Part shown: one piece after another, positions 17,904 to 26,749 of the stretch
Numbering within the stretch: the stretch's first letter is position 1
Layout: each line of letters begins with the position of its first letter
Assembly: GCF_002218085.1 (NCBI RefSeq)
Contig: NZ_BDUC01000006.1
Span: 124,001-188,000 of the forward strand
Direction: 5' to 3'
From: Tolypothrix sp. NIES-4075
GTDB lineage: Bacteria; Cyanobacteriota; Cyanobacteriia; Cyanobacteriales; Nostocaceae
DNA length: 64,000 nt
The notes under the pieces: model-generated
Told to the model about the DNA's origin: nothing
What the model saw: only the letters and a program-made list of their open reading frames with translations
Database searches by the model: none
Translations under genes and position numbers: made by a program

Positions 17904-18319
17904 AGATCCTGGTTCTCCTAGTGTACGATGACTTTTATGTATCTTTCTATGCAATAAATAGATGCAAGCATATTCAGCTTATGCAGCAGCTATTATTTAG
18001 GTTGTCACTAATAACTATTATTAGTCAATTCAGGCAGAGTAAAACCCCACAAACTTAAATTACATCTGCCCTAAGAGAGGTTTGTCAGGCGATCGCGGAG
18101 CGACTCATAAGGAGTATCGCCAAAATCTCTGATTTGGTAGTCTATATTACACTTCTAAGTATGGGGTTCTCTCCCTTGCCCCCCTGCCCCCCTGCCCCCT
18201 TTCCTCTTCGTTGACTTCTGAATTCTCTTTTATCCCAGAAGTGCATAAGTTGATTGACTGACACCCATTAATAATTAGAAGGCAAAAAAGTCATTCTGAG
18301 CAACAAAAATCAGAAAATT
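17904..18319. other. Gene-free divergent promoter region
   Basis: Lies between two divergent genes. It contains a short dispersed repeat (GCGATCGCGGAGCGACTCAT, 18091-18110), and a C-rich low-complexity tract (18170-18205, GCCCCCCTGCCCCCCTGCC). The promoters of both flanking genes must lie here, but I see no convincing -10/-35 pair. Confidence 0.5.
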
Positions 18320-18904
18320 ATGGTAGGTCAAACTTATACCGTCAAACAGGGCGACTTTCTATCATCAATCGCACAGCAATTTTACGGGGATAGCAGTGAA
18401 GCCTCATGGAGAAGAATTTACGAAGCGAATAAAGCCTTAATTGGACCTGACCCTACCCAGATCAAAGTAGGGATGGTACTTACCATTCCTGGGGTATCTG
18501 CCCCTCAACCGTCGAATAATAATATCGTCAACAGAGTTTTACAACTCACCAATATAGAGCGCAGTAAAGCTAGTTTGCCACCACTAAAATTAAATCCGCA
18601 ATTGACTGCGGCAGCACAAACTCATAGCGAGAATATGGCACGGAGCAGGTCTATAAGTCACCAACTCCCTGGTGAGTTATCATTAGGCGATCGCATCTCA
18701 CATACAGGCTATAAATGGTCAGAAATTGCCGAGAACGTTGCAGCAGGACAAAAGACACCAGAACAAGCAGTCTCCGTTTGGATCAACGAGGTTCCTCCCA
18801 ATGATGGACATCGCAGAAACATTCTTAATCCCAATTATCGGGAGCTTGGTGTTGGTTACTCCAACAACTATTGGACACAAGATTTCGCCTCCCCCGCATA
18901 CTGA
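18320..18904 (+). CDS. LysM-CAP domain protein
   Basis: A 194-residue protein. Residues 5-58 are a LysM domain (YTVKQGDFLSSIAQQFYG...VGMVLTIPG) that binds N-acetylglucosamine polymers, and 70-190 are a CAP/SCP domain with the conserved HSENMA, EIAENVAAGQ and GHRRNILNPNYRELGVG motifs. CAP domains are usually extracellular. No signal peptide is visible: LysM starts at residue 5. Export by a non-Sec route or release by lysis is therefore possible. The next gene, also LysM-led, begins 37 bases downstream and shares its N-terminal architecture, so the two are one operon. Confidence 0.88.
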   Translation: MVGQTYTVKQGDFLSSIAQQFYGDSSEASWRRIYEANKALIGPDPTQIKVGMVLTIPGVSAPQPSNNNIVNRVLQLTNIERSKASLPPLKLNPQLTAAAQTHSENMARSRSISHQLPGELSLGDRISHTGYKWSEIAENVAAGQKTPEQAVSVWINEVPPNDGHRRNILNPNYRELGVGYSNNYWTQDFASPAY

Positions 18905-18941
18905 ACTTGATGTAAAAGTCAATTTCTCAAAGGAAAAAATC

Positions 18942-19739
18942 ATGTTGACCACGCAAAATGCAAGTCAAACATATACCGTACAATCTGGTGACACCCTATT
19001 TCTAATTGCCCAAAAAGTTTACCAAGATGGTAATTTATGGTCTCTAATTTACGAAGCTAATCGCGGGATAATTGGAAATGATCCCAGTCAAATTCAACTT
19101 GGAATGGTACTTGTTATTCCCGAACAAAATCAGTCTGGTAATCCTGGTACAAGCAAGGGAAATTTTCAAGATATGCTCGAAGCACTAGGAGCATTTGAAT
19201 CAGGATTCCCATCAGGAAATCCAAATCAATACACTGTTGAAAATTCACTAGGTTTTATCGGCAAGTACCAATTTGGAGAAGCCCTGCTGATTGACCTTGG
19301 CTACTACAAAGCCGATGTTTTCTATGGACAACCTGGTGTTGACAAAAATTACTGGCGGGGCACATGGACAGGAAAGAAAGGTATTGATAGCAAAGCAAAA
19401 TTCCAAAATTCTCCTGATGTCCAAGAATTTGCAATTCGTGAGGCTTTTGCCTTGAACTGGAACCGGATCAACGATACGCTAAAAGGTCAAGGAAAGTCAA
19501 TAAACGAATACCTCGGTCAGCAAAAAACATTTGATGATAATGGAGTGTCAAAAACAATAACAATCACCCTTTCTGGCATTCTCGCGGGGGCACACCTGCG
19601 CGGTCCTTATGGGTTAGCAGACCTTCTGCTCAAAAACGAAGTGTCTCACGATGAATTTGGCACTTCTATTCTGCGATACATAAATGAATATGGCGGTTAT
19701 CAAGTTACGCCAGAAGATTTTCTAAATCCCGGTTCATAA
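18942..19739 (+). CDS. LysM protein with lysozyme-like C-terminal domain
   Basis: A 265-residue protein. Residues 8-60 are a LysM domain (TYTVQSGDTLFLIAQKVYQD...LGMVLVIPE). The C-terminal 190 residues contain ALGAFESG followed by GFIGKYQFGEALL, an arrangement resembling the catalytic Glu (ESG) and the downstream GxxQ-type motif of lysozyme-like transglycosylases, so peptidoglycan cleavage is likely but inferred. No signal peptide. I chose the ATG at 18942 because AAAGGAAA lies just upstream and LysM then starts at the N-terminus; a longer frame from 18726 overlaps the CAP gene and is not credible. Confidence 0.8.
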   Translation: MLTTQNASQTYTVQSGDTLFLIAQKVYQDGNLWSLIYEANRGIIGNDPSQIQLGMVLVIPEQNQSGNPGTSKGNFQDMLEALGAFESGFPSGNPNQYTVENSLGFIGKYQFGEALLIDLGYYKADVFYGQPGVDKNYWRGTWTGKKGIDSKAKFQNSPDVQEFAIREAFALNWNRINDTLKGQGKSINEYLGQQKTFDDNGVSKTITITLSGILAGAHLRGPYGLADLLLKNEVSHDEFGTSILRYINEYGGYQVTPEDFLNPGS

Positions 19740-20102
19740 CGAATTTTATTTGCACTCTCTGCGCCAAAACTCAAGCAGTTGGTCTAGGTTAAGAAAATCT
19801 AATTCAACGCTTAGAAGGTTTGGCGCTGCCTTTGATTAAACTACTACCTTTGGTTTGGGATAGTCGATATTTTTATTGATATAGCAAAAGCCTTGGTGAT
19901 TAGGACATCATGTGATGAGAAAACGCTCTTACACAAAAAGACTTTTCACCCAGTAAAGAGTCCCTTGCGATAGTGCATAAATTGATTTCACTTTGCCTAT
20001 TAACGATGTAGATGAAGAATTTATGTAGTAGCCGTTGCTTGCAAGGTACATGTTGCGGTCTTCTAACGTCATCCAACTCACATTAATAAAAGGAGAGCTT
20101 TT
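19740..20102. other. Gene-free stretch before the metalloprotease
   Basis: No gene seen. AAAAGGAGAGC just before 20103 is the ribosome-binding site of the next gene. The rest is AT-rich without clear hairpins, so the metalloprotease probably has its own promoter here. Confidence 0.5.
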
Positions 20103-20891
20103 ATGGCTGAAAACAACCTAGAAGAAATCAAAATCTGTATTCAGATACTACCAGATATGTCTGAAGAAGCGCAAAGAATAGCGATTGAAGAAAATCCACA
20201 GAATGCAAAAAATGGCTTGAATTTTATCGAAAAATTTGGCGACACCGTTGAGTCGTCGCGAATGGCACTTATCGCCGATAAAAAGTGGAAACCAGGTCGG
20301 ACATTGCGCGTGCGCTTTTTGGATGGTGACCCCATAGTTCACCAAAAAATTGCTCAGGTAGCACAGCAATGGAGTCAATTTGCTAACATCAAGTTTCAGT
20401 TTGGCAACGATCCTGATGCAGAGATTCGCATCTCCTGCAAACTCGGTGCCGGTTCTTGGTCTTATATTGGTACTGATGCCTTAAACATTCCCAAGAATCA
20501 GCCGACAATGAATTATGGATGGCTCAAACCCGATACCGACAATAGAGAGTACTTTAGAGTTGTCATGCATGAGTTTGGTCATGCTCTTGGTTGCATCCAC
20601 GAACATCAACATCCACAAGCCGGAATTCCTTGGAATCGGGATGCTGTTTACCGCTACTATATGGGTGCGCCGAACAATTGGACTAAAGAGAGCGTAGATA
20701 CCAATATATTCCAACTGTATAGTAAAAACATCACTCAATTCTCCCAATACGACCCACAGTCAATCATGCACTATGCGGTTCCCAAGGAGTTAACAATCGG
20801 CGGCTTTGAAATTGGTTGGAATACCAATCTCTCAGCAACGGACAAACAATTCATCGCTCAAATGTATCCTCAGCCCAAGACTGGTGGATAA
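20103..20891 (+). CDS. Astacin-like zinc metalloprotease (M12A)
   Basis: A 262-residue metzincin. The zinc site HEFGHALGCIHE is at residues 156-167, matching HExxHxxGxxH with the trailing Glu typical of astacins. The Met-turn SIMHY (219-223), with the astacin-type Tyr, follows 52 residues later. The N-terminal 60 residues are helical and may be a propeptide; no signal peptide is visible. A strong AAAAGGAGAG sits upstream. Like its LysM neighbours it appears leaderless, so the cluster may encode secreted or lysis-released proteins acting on cell walls and proteins. Confidence 0.88.
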   Translation: MAENNLEEIKICIQILPDMSEEAQRIAIEENPQNAKNGLNFIEKFGDTVESSRMALIADKKWKPGRTLRVRFLDGDPIVHQKIAQVAQQWSQFANIKFQFGNDPDAEIRISCKLGAGSWSYIGTDALNIPKNQPTMNYGWLKPDTDNREYFRVVMHEFGHALGCIHEHQHPQAGIPWNRDAVYRYYMGAPNNWTKESVDTNIFQLYSKNITQFSQYDPQSIMHYAVPKELTIGGFEIGWNTNLSATDKQFIAQMYPQPKTGG

Positions 20892-21070
20892 CAAGAAGAG
20901 GCAGAGGAGCAGGGAGCGGGGAGCAGGGGAAGAAGTACTCAAAAGGGGGGACGGCTTGGGGAGGGGGAGAGGGGGGAGACAAGGAAGATGAGGAGACAAA
21001 CTCCCCCTGCCCCCTGCCCCCTGCCCCTTGTCTCCCTTGTCCCCCTTGTCCCCTTATCTTTTGAAGTACC
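20892..21070. repeat. Purine/pyrimidine-biased low-complexity tract
   Basis: A G/A-rich block (AGGAGCAGGGAGCGGGGAGC and similar, 20900-20995) is followed by a C/T-rich block (CCCCTGCCCCCTGCCCC..., 21002-21055). The two can pair into a long imperfect hairpin. Similar tracts recur at 23521-23660, 26650-26745, 42122-42250, 42733-42915 and 44060-44100. Confidence 0.75.
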
Positions 21071-21997
21071 ATGCTAAAAGTTACCTTGTCAGGCGATCGC
21101 ATTCACATCGGCGAAAGATTCTCCGTATCTTTCCAACGCACTCTGCGAATACCTAATGATGGCATCTACCCTCTTCCTCCGGGGCTGGGTGCTTTTCCGA
21201 TTCAGCGCGTCGCTGATTACCTAGATCGTGTCCCCCCAAAATGGCGCGAACAAGGCGGTTATTTCATTCCCATGTATCAACGAGAAGCATTGTGGCTGGG
21301 ATTCGACGGTGCAAATTTCAAGCCAAACGCAGTCAAAATTGCGATCGGCAAAATCAACGCAATTTCCGGCGAAGCTTTGGATGAAACACTCCACACCGAC
21401 CCCCAAAACTATATCGTCTGTCCAGACCAACCCTGGCTAGACGGGATAAATGCAGGTGATAACTTTATTCGTCAGTTTGTCGCCATGCCCTTGGGACAAG
21501 GTTACACTGTTGAGGGGCAAGTTACTGGTACAGAGGAATTTGGTGGAATTCAGATTTTGGTTTACGAACCCAAACCAGGAAGATTTCCCGACCAACCGCC
21601 AGAAACACGCGGCTTCAGTAGTTTAGATATGCTACCACCAGCAGGCGCCTCGATGGAAATGGGTTTGGGTGCGGGAGGTAAAATGCAACAAAAAATCTAT
21701 CCCGATTCTTACGGTCTTGACGTGTGGGATACTGAAAATTACGGCTCTGTTTTCGTGCATATTGTTAATAGCGAGCAGTATCGGGAATTGACAAACCTCG
21801 AACCTCCGCCAACACCAATTACCGCTCAAGTCTACACTGAGTATAACTTGCCCTGGTTTGCTCTTTACGACGAAGCACAGGGGGATTTGCCAGCAGTTGA
21901 CAAGCTGAGTAAAATCGAACCCATTCAAGACGAAGATAATCAGTCAGTTGATATAGCTGAATCCCAAATCGAAAAGCTGCATCATCCACATGATTAA
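21071..21997 (+). CDS. Conserved-looking hypothetical protein
   Basis: A 308-residue soluble protein that I cannot place in a named family. It has an N-terminal beta-rich segment (SFQRTLRIPNDGIYPLPPGL), a middle GYFIPMYQREALWLGF, a Gly/Met-rich stretch (MEMGLGAGGKMQQKIYPDSY) and a C-terminal acidic tail. No signal peptide, membrane segment or catalytic motif is evident. It follows the astacin gene by a low-complexity tract and is on the same strand, so it may belong with that cluster. Confidence 0.65.
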   Translation: MLKVTLSGDRIHIGERFSVSFQRTLRIPNDGIYPLPPGLGAFPIQRVADYLDRVPPKWREQGGYFIPMYQREALWLGFDGANFKPNAVKIAIGKINAISGEALDETLHTDPQNYIVCPDQPWLDGINAGDNFIRQFVAMPLGQGYTVEGQVTGTEEFGGIQILVYEPKPGRFPDQPPETRGFSSLDMLPPAGASMEMGLGAGGKMQQKIYPDSYGLDVWDTENYGSVFVHIVNSEQYRELTNLEPPPTPITAQVYTEYNLPWFALYDEAQGDLPAVDKLSKIEPIQDEDNQSVDIAESQIEKLHHPHD

Positions 21998-22027
21998 GAT
22001 TTAAGCGCTTCAGCGCTTACTACGTGC

Positions 22028-23620
22028 TTAATATATTCCTAAATCTACAGCAATGCGATGAGCGCAGGCAAACCCCGAAAACGCCACCGCATTCAAACCC
22101 TGACCCGGAAAGGTGCTATCTCCCACGCAATAAAGTCCGGGAATATCTGTACGATTAAACGGCATCCCCAATAAACCCCGCAACTTACGCTGGGGAATTG
22201 GTCCATAAGTGCCATCAACACGACCTAAAAAGCGGCGATGCGATCGCGGTGTTCCCACCTCTAAATAATCTAATCCTGCATCTAAACCGGGAAAAATCTT
22301 CTCCAAGCGGTCAATAATTCGCCACGCTGCTTCTTCCTTCTTCGCCTCGTACTCACTTGCAGATAAATTCTGCCAATCTGCAATCCAATGCGGCGTGAAA
22401 GCGTGAATTATATCATAGCCTGTCGGTGCTAAATCTGGGTCAAGCAGAGTGGGAATTGAAACAAAAATTGTCCCTTCCGCAGAAGCCATTTTTTCCCAGT
22501 CTTCTAGCAAAATGTGATGGCATTCTGTCCCCTTGGGCAACACCGAATTTTTTACCCCCATGTGCAAACTAAGAAAACTGGGCGATTTTTTATAGCGCTG
22601 TTGCCACTTTTTTTCACTAATTGGTATTTCTTCTGCTGGTAGTAAATTTTCAAACGTATCCCAGCGTGTAGCATTAGAAACTATGCGTTTTCCCAAGTAT
22701 ACTTTACCGTTAGCCAGTTCCACGCCGACGGCTCGTTGATTTTCTTGAATGATTTTTGTTACTCTAGCTTGATAGTGAATTTCGCCCCCAGCTTTTTCTA
22801 GACCCTCAACTAGTTTTTGGGCAATTTGTCCCACCCCACCTTTAGGGTAGTTAACTCCTCCATAATGCCTGTCACAGAACACCATTCCCGCATTAATCAT
22901 CGGTGTCATGTCCGCTGGAACTACCGACCAGCAATAGCACTCAATATCGATAAATTTTAATAATTCTGGGTCTTTAATATAGCGTCGCGCTAAATCTCCG
23001 GCATTTTGGGGCAGATACTTAGCTAAACCGAGACACGCTAATGGGTGCTGGAAAAATGACCGTAACAAATACCGAGGTTCTTCCAGAGACAGCAAATCCA
23101 TCCTGTTGAGGCAATTGAAGACTTTCCAACATTCGTCATAAAAACGACGAATTCCTTCTTTTTCATGAGGAAATTTGGCAGTAAGGTTTTGCAAAAATTT
23201 CTCATAAGCTCGATCAACTTTAAGAGAGAAGTCGGGCAGATGATAATGAATCTGCACTAAGTCGGGAATTGTCTCTAAGCTGACATTTACAGCATCAAGA
23301 GCGCGTTTTAATAAGTTGGTAGTGCCGCGATCGCCAAACCCAAAAATCATCGACGCCCCAACATCAAATTTATAGCCTTGCCTTTCAAAGTAACCAGCAC
23401 TACCACCAGGAATTAGATAGCGTTCCAGCACCAGCACTTTAGCACCCTTTGCGGCTAGCTGAGTTGCTGTCACTAAACCACCAATTCCAGAGCCAATGAC
23501 GATTACATCGAATAAGCGAATGGGCAGTGGGGGAGTGGGGGAGTGGGGGAGTGGGGGAGTGGGGAACAAGGGGGACTTTCTTGACAGGGGGGACAAGGAA
23601 GAATTATATCCGATACCCAT
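22028..23620 (-). CDS. crtH: Prolycopene isomerase (carotenoid isomerase)
   Basis: A 530-residue FAD-dependent enzyme of the CrtI/CrtH type that converts poly-cis lycopene to all-trans lycopene. The dinucleotide fold VIVIGSGIGGLVTATQLAA is at about residues 40-58, followed by LERYLIPGGSAGYFE and GYKFDVGASMIFG. The C-terminus LYCVGDSTFPGQGLNAVAFS is the FAD-binding hallmark. The first 33 residues (SPLSRKSPLFPTPPLPHSPT...) are Pro/Ser-rich and encoded by a low-complexity repeat; typical CrtH begins only a few residues before the FAD motif. No ATG or GTG lies between the repeat and IRLFDVIV, so either translation starts in the repeat or a rare start codon is used. Confidence 0.92.
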   Translation of the reverse strand: MGIGYNSSLSPLSRKSPLFPTPPLPHSPTPPLPIRLFDVIVIGSGIGGLVTATQLAAKGAKVLVLERYLIPGGSAGYFERQGYKFDVGASMIFGFGDRGTTNLLKRALDAVNVSLETIPDLVQIHYHLPDFSLKVDRAYEKFLQNLTAKFPHEKEGIRRFYDECWKVFNCLNRMDLLSLEEPRYLLRSFFQHPLACLGLAKYLPQNAGDLARRYIKDPELLKFIDIECYCWSVVPADMTPMINAGMVFCDRHYGGVNYPKGGVGQIAQKLVEGLEKAGGEIHYQARVTKIIQENQRAVGVELANGKVYLGKRIVSNATRWDTFENLLPAEEIPISEKKWQQRYKKSPSFLSLHMGVKNSVLPKGTECHHILLEDWEKMASAEGTIFVSIPTLLDPDLAPTGYDIIHAFTPHWIADWQNLSASEYEAKKEEAAWRIIDRLEKIFPGLDAGLDYLEVGTPRSHRRFLGRVDGTYGPIPQRKLRGLLGMPFNRTDIPGLYCVGDSTFPGQGLNAVAFSGFACAHRIAVDLGIY

Positions 23621-23660
23621 TACCCATTACCAATTCCCCACTCCCCACTCCCCACTCCCA
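23521..23660. repeat. GTGGGGGA tandem and ACCCATTACC-type low-complexity repeats at the 5' end of crtH
   Basis: Repeated GTGGGGGAGTGGGGGA (23527-23562), CATTACCCATTACC (23619-23632) and CCACTCCCCACTCCC lie at and upstream of the crtH N-terminus. They supply its first 30 or so codons. Confidence 0.8.
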
Positions 23661-23891
23661 AAAAAAAGAGGGACGAGCCGTCATATTGCTGGCTAATCCC
23701 GTCTGCCGATCCTTAAAGAGAGGAGAACACTTGAGACCAATATAAACTTGATTGAGAATAGATGTCAACTGTTATTGAAAAATTTTTGCAATAATTTGGG
23801 GAATGTAATTTTAGCTTTCAGTGGTACGCCCCGCTCATTGTATTATGAGGTTTTAGTTGTTATATAATGGATAGTTGCCAAAAATTGAGTT

Positions 23892-24542
23892 ATGACGCTC
23901 CAATTGCGTATTTATGTTCCGCCCCATCCTTTAATTAAGCACTGGCTGGCAGTCGCTCGTGATGCTGCGACACCTTCAGTTTTATTTCGCAGTGCGATGA
24001 CTGAGTTGGGACGCTGGTTGACTTATGAAGCTGCTCGCGAGTGGTTGCCAACTCAAGAAACAACTGTTAAGAGTCCTTTAGCTTCGTGTCCTGCGACTTT
24101 GATTGACCCAGAGATGCCGATCGCAGTCGTGCCAATTCTCCGGGCAGGGTTAGGATTGCTAGAGGGAGCGCAGACTTTGCTACCTTTGGCTTCTATTTAT
24201 CATCTGGGTTTAGTGCGAAATGAAGAAACTCTGCAACCAGAGTGTTACCTAAACAGATTGCCAGAAAAATTTGACCCCCAAACACGAGTGTTAATTACCG
24301 ATCCGATGTTAGCAACGGGAGGATCGATTATGGCAGCAATGGCAGAATTGACACGTCGGGGTGTCGATCCGACTTTGACGCGGATTGTTTGTGTGGTGGC
24401 TGCTCCCCCAGCTTTGCAAAAATTGAGTGCTGCTTATCCGGGTTTAATAATTTACACCGCCACAATTGACGAAACCGTCAACAATCAGGGGTATATTGTA
24501 CCGGGATTAGGAGATGCAGGCGATCGCATCTTTGGGACTTAA
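23892..24542 (+). CDS. upp: Uracil phosphoribosyltransferase
   Basis: A 216-residue enzyme converting uracil and PRPP to UMP in pyrimidine salvage. The PRPP-binding signature VLITDPMLATGGSIMAAM is at about residues 136-153, and the family C-terminus YIVPGLGDAGDRIFGT is complete. ILRAGLGLLEGAQ (about 81-93) is also characteristic. Length is normal. It is divergent from crtH with a 271-base gap rich in repeats. Confidence 0.95.
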   Translation: MTLQLRIYVPPHPLIKHWLAVARDAATPSVLFRSAMTELGRWLTYEAAREWLPTQETTVKSPLASCPATLIDPEMPIAVVPILRAGLGLLEGAQTLLPLASIYHLGLVRNEETLQPECYLNRLPEKFDPQTRVLITDPMLATGGSIMAAMAELTRRGVDPTLTRIVCVVAAPPALQKLSAAYPGLIIYTATIDETVNNQGYIVPGLGDAGDRIFGT

Positions 24543-24618
24543 GCTAGTATGCAGCTATAACAGTTAGGTGTAATAACTAGTTGGGAGATGCAAAGCGTTT
24601 CATCAAGGCGGTAAAGAT

Positions 24619-24978
24619 ATGAGTCAGCGTGATGGTTTTGCGAGTGGTTTTTTTGCTGGGGCAATTGTCGGCAGCGTAATCGGTGGCGTTGTGGGTGCCC
24701 TGATTACTACTCGACGCGATCTCGAATTAATAGAAGAGGAGTCGGAACAGACAAATGGAACAGCAGAGGCTAAAAAAACAAATATTTTGAAACGGCGTAC
24801 TATGAAAGCCGCAGAAAATGAAGGTATGGAAATAGAAACGGCGCGGCGATCGCTCGAAGATAAAATCGCCCAGCTCAATGCCACAATTGATGAAGTCCGC
24901 AAGCAGCTGGGAAATGTCAACACTAATTCTACTCAGTCAATTAGCGATCGAACCTCGCGCAGCGATGAGCTTCGCTAA
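24619..24978 (+). CDS. Glycine-zipper membrane protein with coiled coil
   Basis: A 119-residue protein with an N-terminal glycine-rich membrane segment (GFFAGAIVGSVIGGVVGALI, about residues 10-29) resembling YtxH-like or glycine-zipper proteins, then a charged region and a coiled coil (SLEDKIAQLNATIDEVRKQL, about 78-97). Small membrane proteins of this kind are common in cyanobacteria. Function unknown. The frame ends in a CTCGCGCAGCGATGAGC repeat-like tail. Confidence 0.7.
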   Translation: MSQRDGFASGFFAGAIVGSVIGGVVGALITTRRDLELIEEESEQTNGTAEAKKTNILKRRTMKAAENEGMEIETARRSLEDKIAQLNATIDEVRKQLGNVNTNSTQSISDRTSRSDELR

Positions 24979-25142
24979 CGTCTAAAGATGAACACAGGGT
25001 ATATGCGCCGCTCCTAAAAAAGCTAATGTGGAGATACCACTTGTGGTATATGTTAAAACAATCCGCACACACCATGACCCAGGCTCAACTAAAATCAATA
25101 TTAAGACCGATGCGTGACACCTAGCCGAAAACGGACACATCC

Positions 25143-25421
25143 ATGAATTTACTGGTTACTACTCTGGCTACTTTCGTACAGATATATGGCGCCCTGCTAC
25201 TTATCAGGGTTCTGTTGACTTGGTTTCCCAACGTCAACTGGTACAATCAACCATTTTCTGCTTTGAGTCAGATCACCGACCCCTATCTGAATCTTTTTCG
25301 CTCAATCATTCCTCCATTAGGCGGCATGGATTTCTCACCGATGTTAGCGATTATATTGCTTCAGGTTGTGGGTGGTGGTCTTGTTAGTTTGGCACAAAGT
25401 TTGCAGTTTGCCTCATTTTAA
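25143..25421 (+). CDS. YggT family membrane protein
   Basis: A 92-residue protein of the YggT/Ycf19 type with two membrane helices separated by the conserved RVLLTWFPNVNWYNQPFSAL segment and PYLNLFRSIIPPLGGMDFSP. In cyanobacteria and plastids this family is associated with thylakoid organisation and nucleoid or photosystem assembly; the specific role here is not shown. Length and motifs are typical. Confidence 0.9.
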   Translation: MNLLVTTLATFVQIYGALLLIRVLLTWFPNVNWYNQPFSALSQITDPYLNLFRSIIPPLGGMDFSPMLAIILLQVVGGGLVSLAQSLQFASF

Positions 25422-25470
25422 ACTAAAAGATTTTCAGTCTGGGCTAACCAGCCCAGACTACTTCAACTCA

Positions 25471-25902
25471 TTAACGCCGGACTTGACCGCTAAATCCCGC
25501 AGCTTTAAACTGCTTCAGCTTCAATGGGGTAGGCTGATTCGCAGGTACAGAAATTCTCAGGTCAAAATCACTGATACCTGATGGTATTTCCGCAATTGAA
25601 CCAAGACGGGTACGATTTTGCATTACCGAATCGCCGTTAGCATCATAGATGCGCCCAAAAATATCTGCATCGTAAACTGTTTTATTAGTATCATTCTGAG
25701 CTTTACCAGTGACAATAAAGCAGCTAGCGGCTCTAGAACCGCTACTGGTAACAGTTCCTTTTGCCAGTTCTGGTGGACACTCATGATAGGAGATATCAAA
25801 TAGTTTAATTTGTGTCAGCGCTACAGCGGGCGGAGTAAACACCAACGAAAGAACCCCGATGACACAGCAAATGAAAACAACCGTGAGTGAGCGCAAGCGC
25901 AT
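25471..25902 (-). CDS. Unknown exported protein
   Basis: A 143-residue protein with a clear signal peptide (MRLRSLTVVFICCVIGVLSL, with cleavage probably after AVA near residue 28). The mature part of about 115 residues is beta-rich with two Cys (YHECPPE, AASCFIV), compatible with a disulfide, and the pattern AQNDTNKTVYDADIFGRIYD resembles FxLYD-like domains, a weak resemblance. The ATG at 25902 is chosen because it places the signal peptide at the N-terminus; an upstream extension of 57 residues to 26073 overlaps the neighbouring gene. Function unknown. Confidence 0.7.
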   Translation of the reverse strand: MRLRSLTVVFICCVIGVLSLVFTPPAVALTQIKLFDISYHECPPELAKGTVTSSGSRAASCFIVTGKAQNDTNKTVYDADIFGRIYDANGDSVMQNRTRLGSIAEIPSGISDFDLRISVPANQPTPLKLKQFKAAGFSGQVRR

Positions 25903-26040
25903 AAAACACACCGTAAATAAATTCAATAATAGATAGCTTTCACCCCAGCTTACCTTGAATTTAACTCCAAAGAAAGTTGGAAAGTTGTATTTAAGATTTG
26001 TAATAATTAAGAAACATATTCGCTCAATTGCCCTGAAATT

Positions 26041-26652
26041 ATGAGTCCTGATGAGATTGAAGCAGCCTTGCAAGCAGCCTTTAACAGTTGTGATGCAGCC
26101 AGCTGTCCTCTCACCGAGATGCAGAAACAGATATTACTGCAAGTGATTTCGGAAATTCAGGAAAACTCTTATGCTGGTGTTGCAGATCTTCGCAATCCCT
26201 TAGACGAACTTACACCGGCGGAATTAGAAGCATTTTTAGATTTCGTCAAAACACAAGAGCAACACAACCGCACTTGGAAAGTACAATTACTTAACGACTG
26301 GCTGCAACAGAAGGACTCTGGAAAAGTAAATTTTGTTCGCAAACGCTACGGTTTGCAGTGGCTAAATCGCGTTGAGCCATATCATTTTGAAAAGTATTCT
26401 TATTTTGAGGATGCACTAAAACTCAGGATAGGCGATCGCATTGAAATTTCCAATGCTCTATGGGAATGGGTACAAGAAAATGGTCCGTGTACCCGCGAAT
26501 GGTTTCCCTGCACAGTAATTCAAGTAAATCAAATTGGCAATGGCGATGATACATACACCAATTGCATCATCCGCTTCAGCAACGGTACTGAATACGAAAT
26601 TCAAGGAATTTACGAATGGAATCGTTATAACTGGCGCTGGCTGAGGAGGTAG
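26041..26652 (+). CDS. Conserved-looking cyanobacterial hypothetical protein
   Basis: A 203-residue soluble protein. Residues about 1-90 are helical (MSPDEIEAALQAAFNSCDAA, LTPAELEAFLDFVKTQ) and about 125-203 are beta-rich and Trp-rich (GDRIEISNALWEWVQ, ending YEWNRYNWRWLRR). I do not recognise a named family. It is divergent from the exported protein to its left, 138 bases between the starts, and followed by a GGGGAGGGGGAGAGG tract. Confidence 0.65.
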   Translation: MSPDEIEAALQAAFNSCDAASCPLTEMQKQILLQVISEIQENSYAGVADLRNPLDELTPAELEAFLDFVKTQEQHNRTWKVQLLNDWLQQKDSGKVNFVRKRYGLQWLNRVEPYHFEKYSYFEDALKLRIGDRIEISNALWEWVQENGPCTREWFPCTVIQVNQIGNGDDTYTNCIIRFSNGTEYEIQGIYEWNRYNWRWLRR

Positions 26653-26749
26653 AGGGGAGGGGGAGAGGGGGGGGACGACTTGGGGAGTATTATTCCAAAA
26701 TTCTCCTTGTCCCCTTGTCTCCAAGGAGTCCCCCACTCCCCCACTCCCC

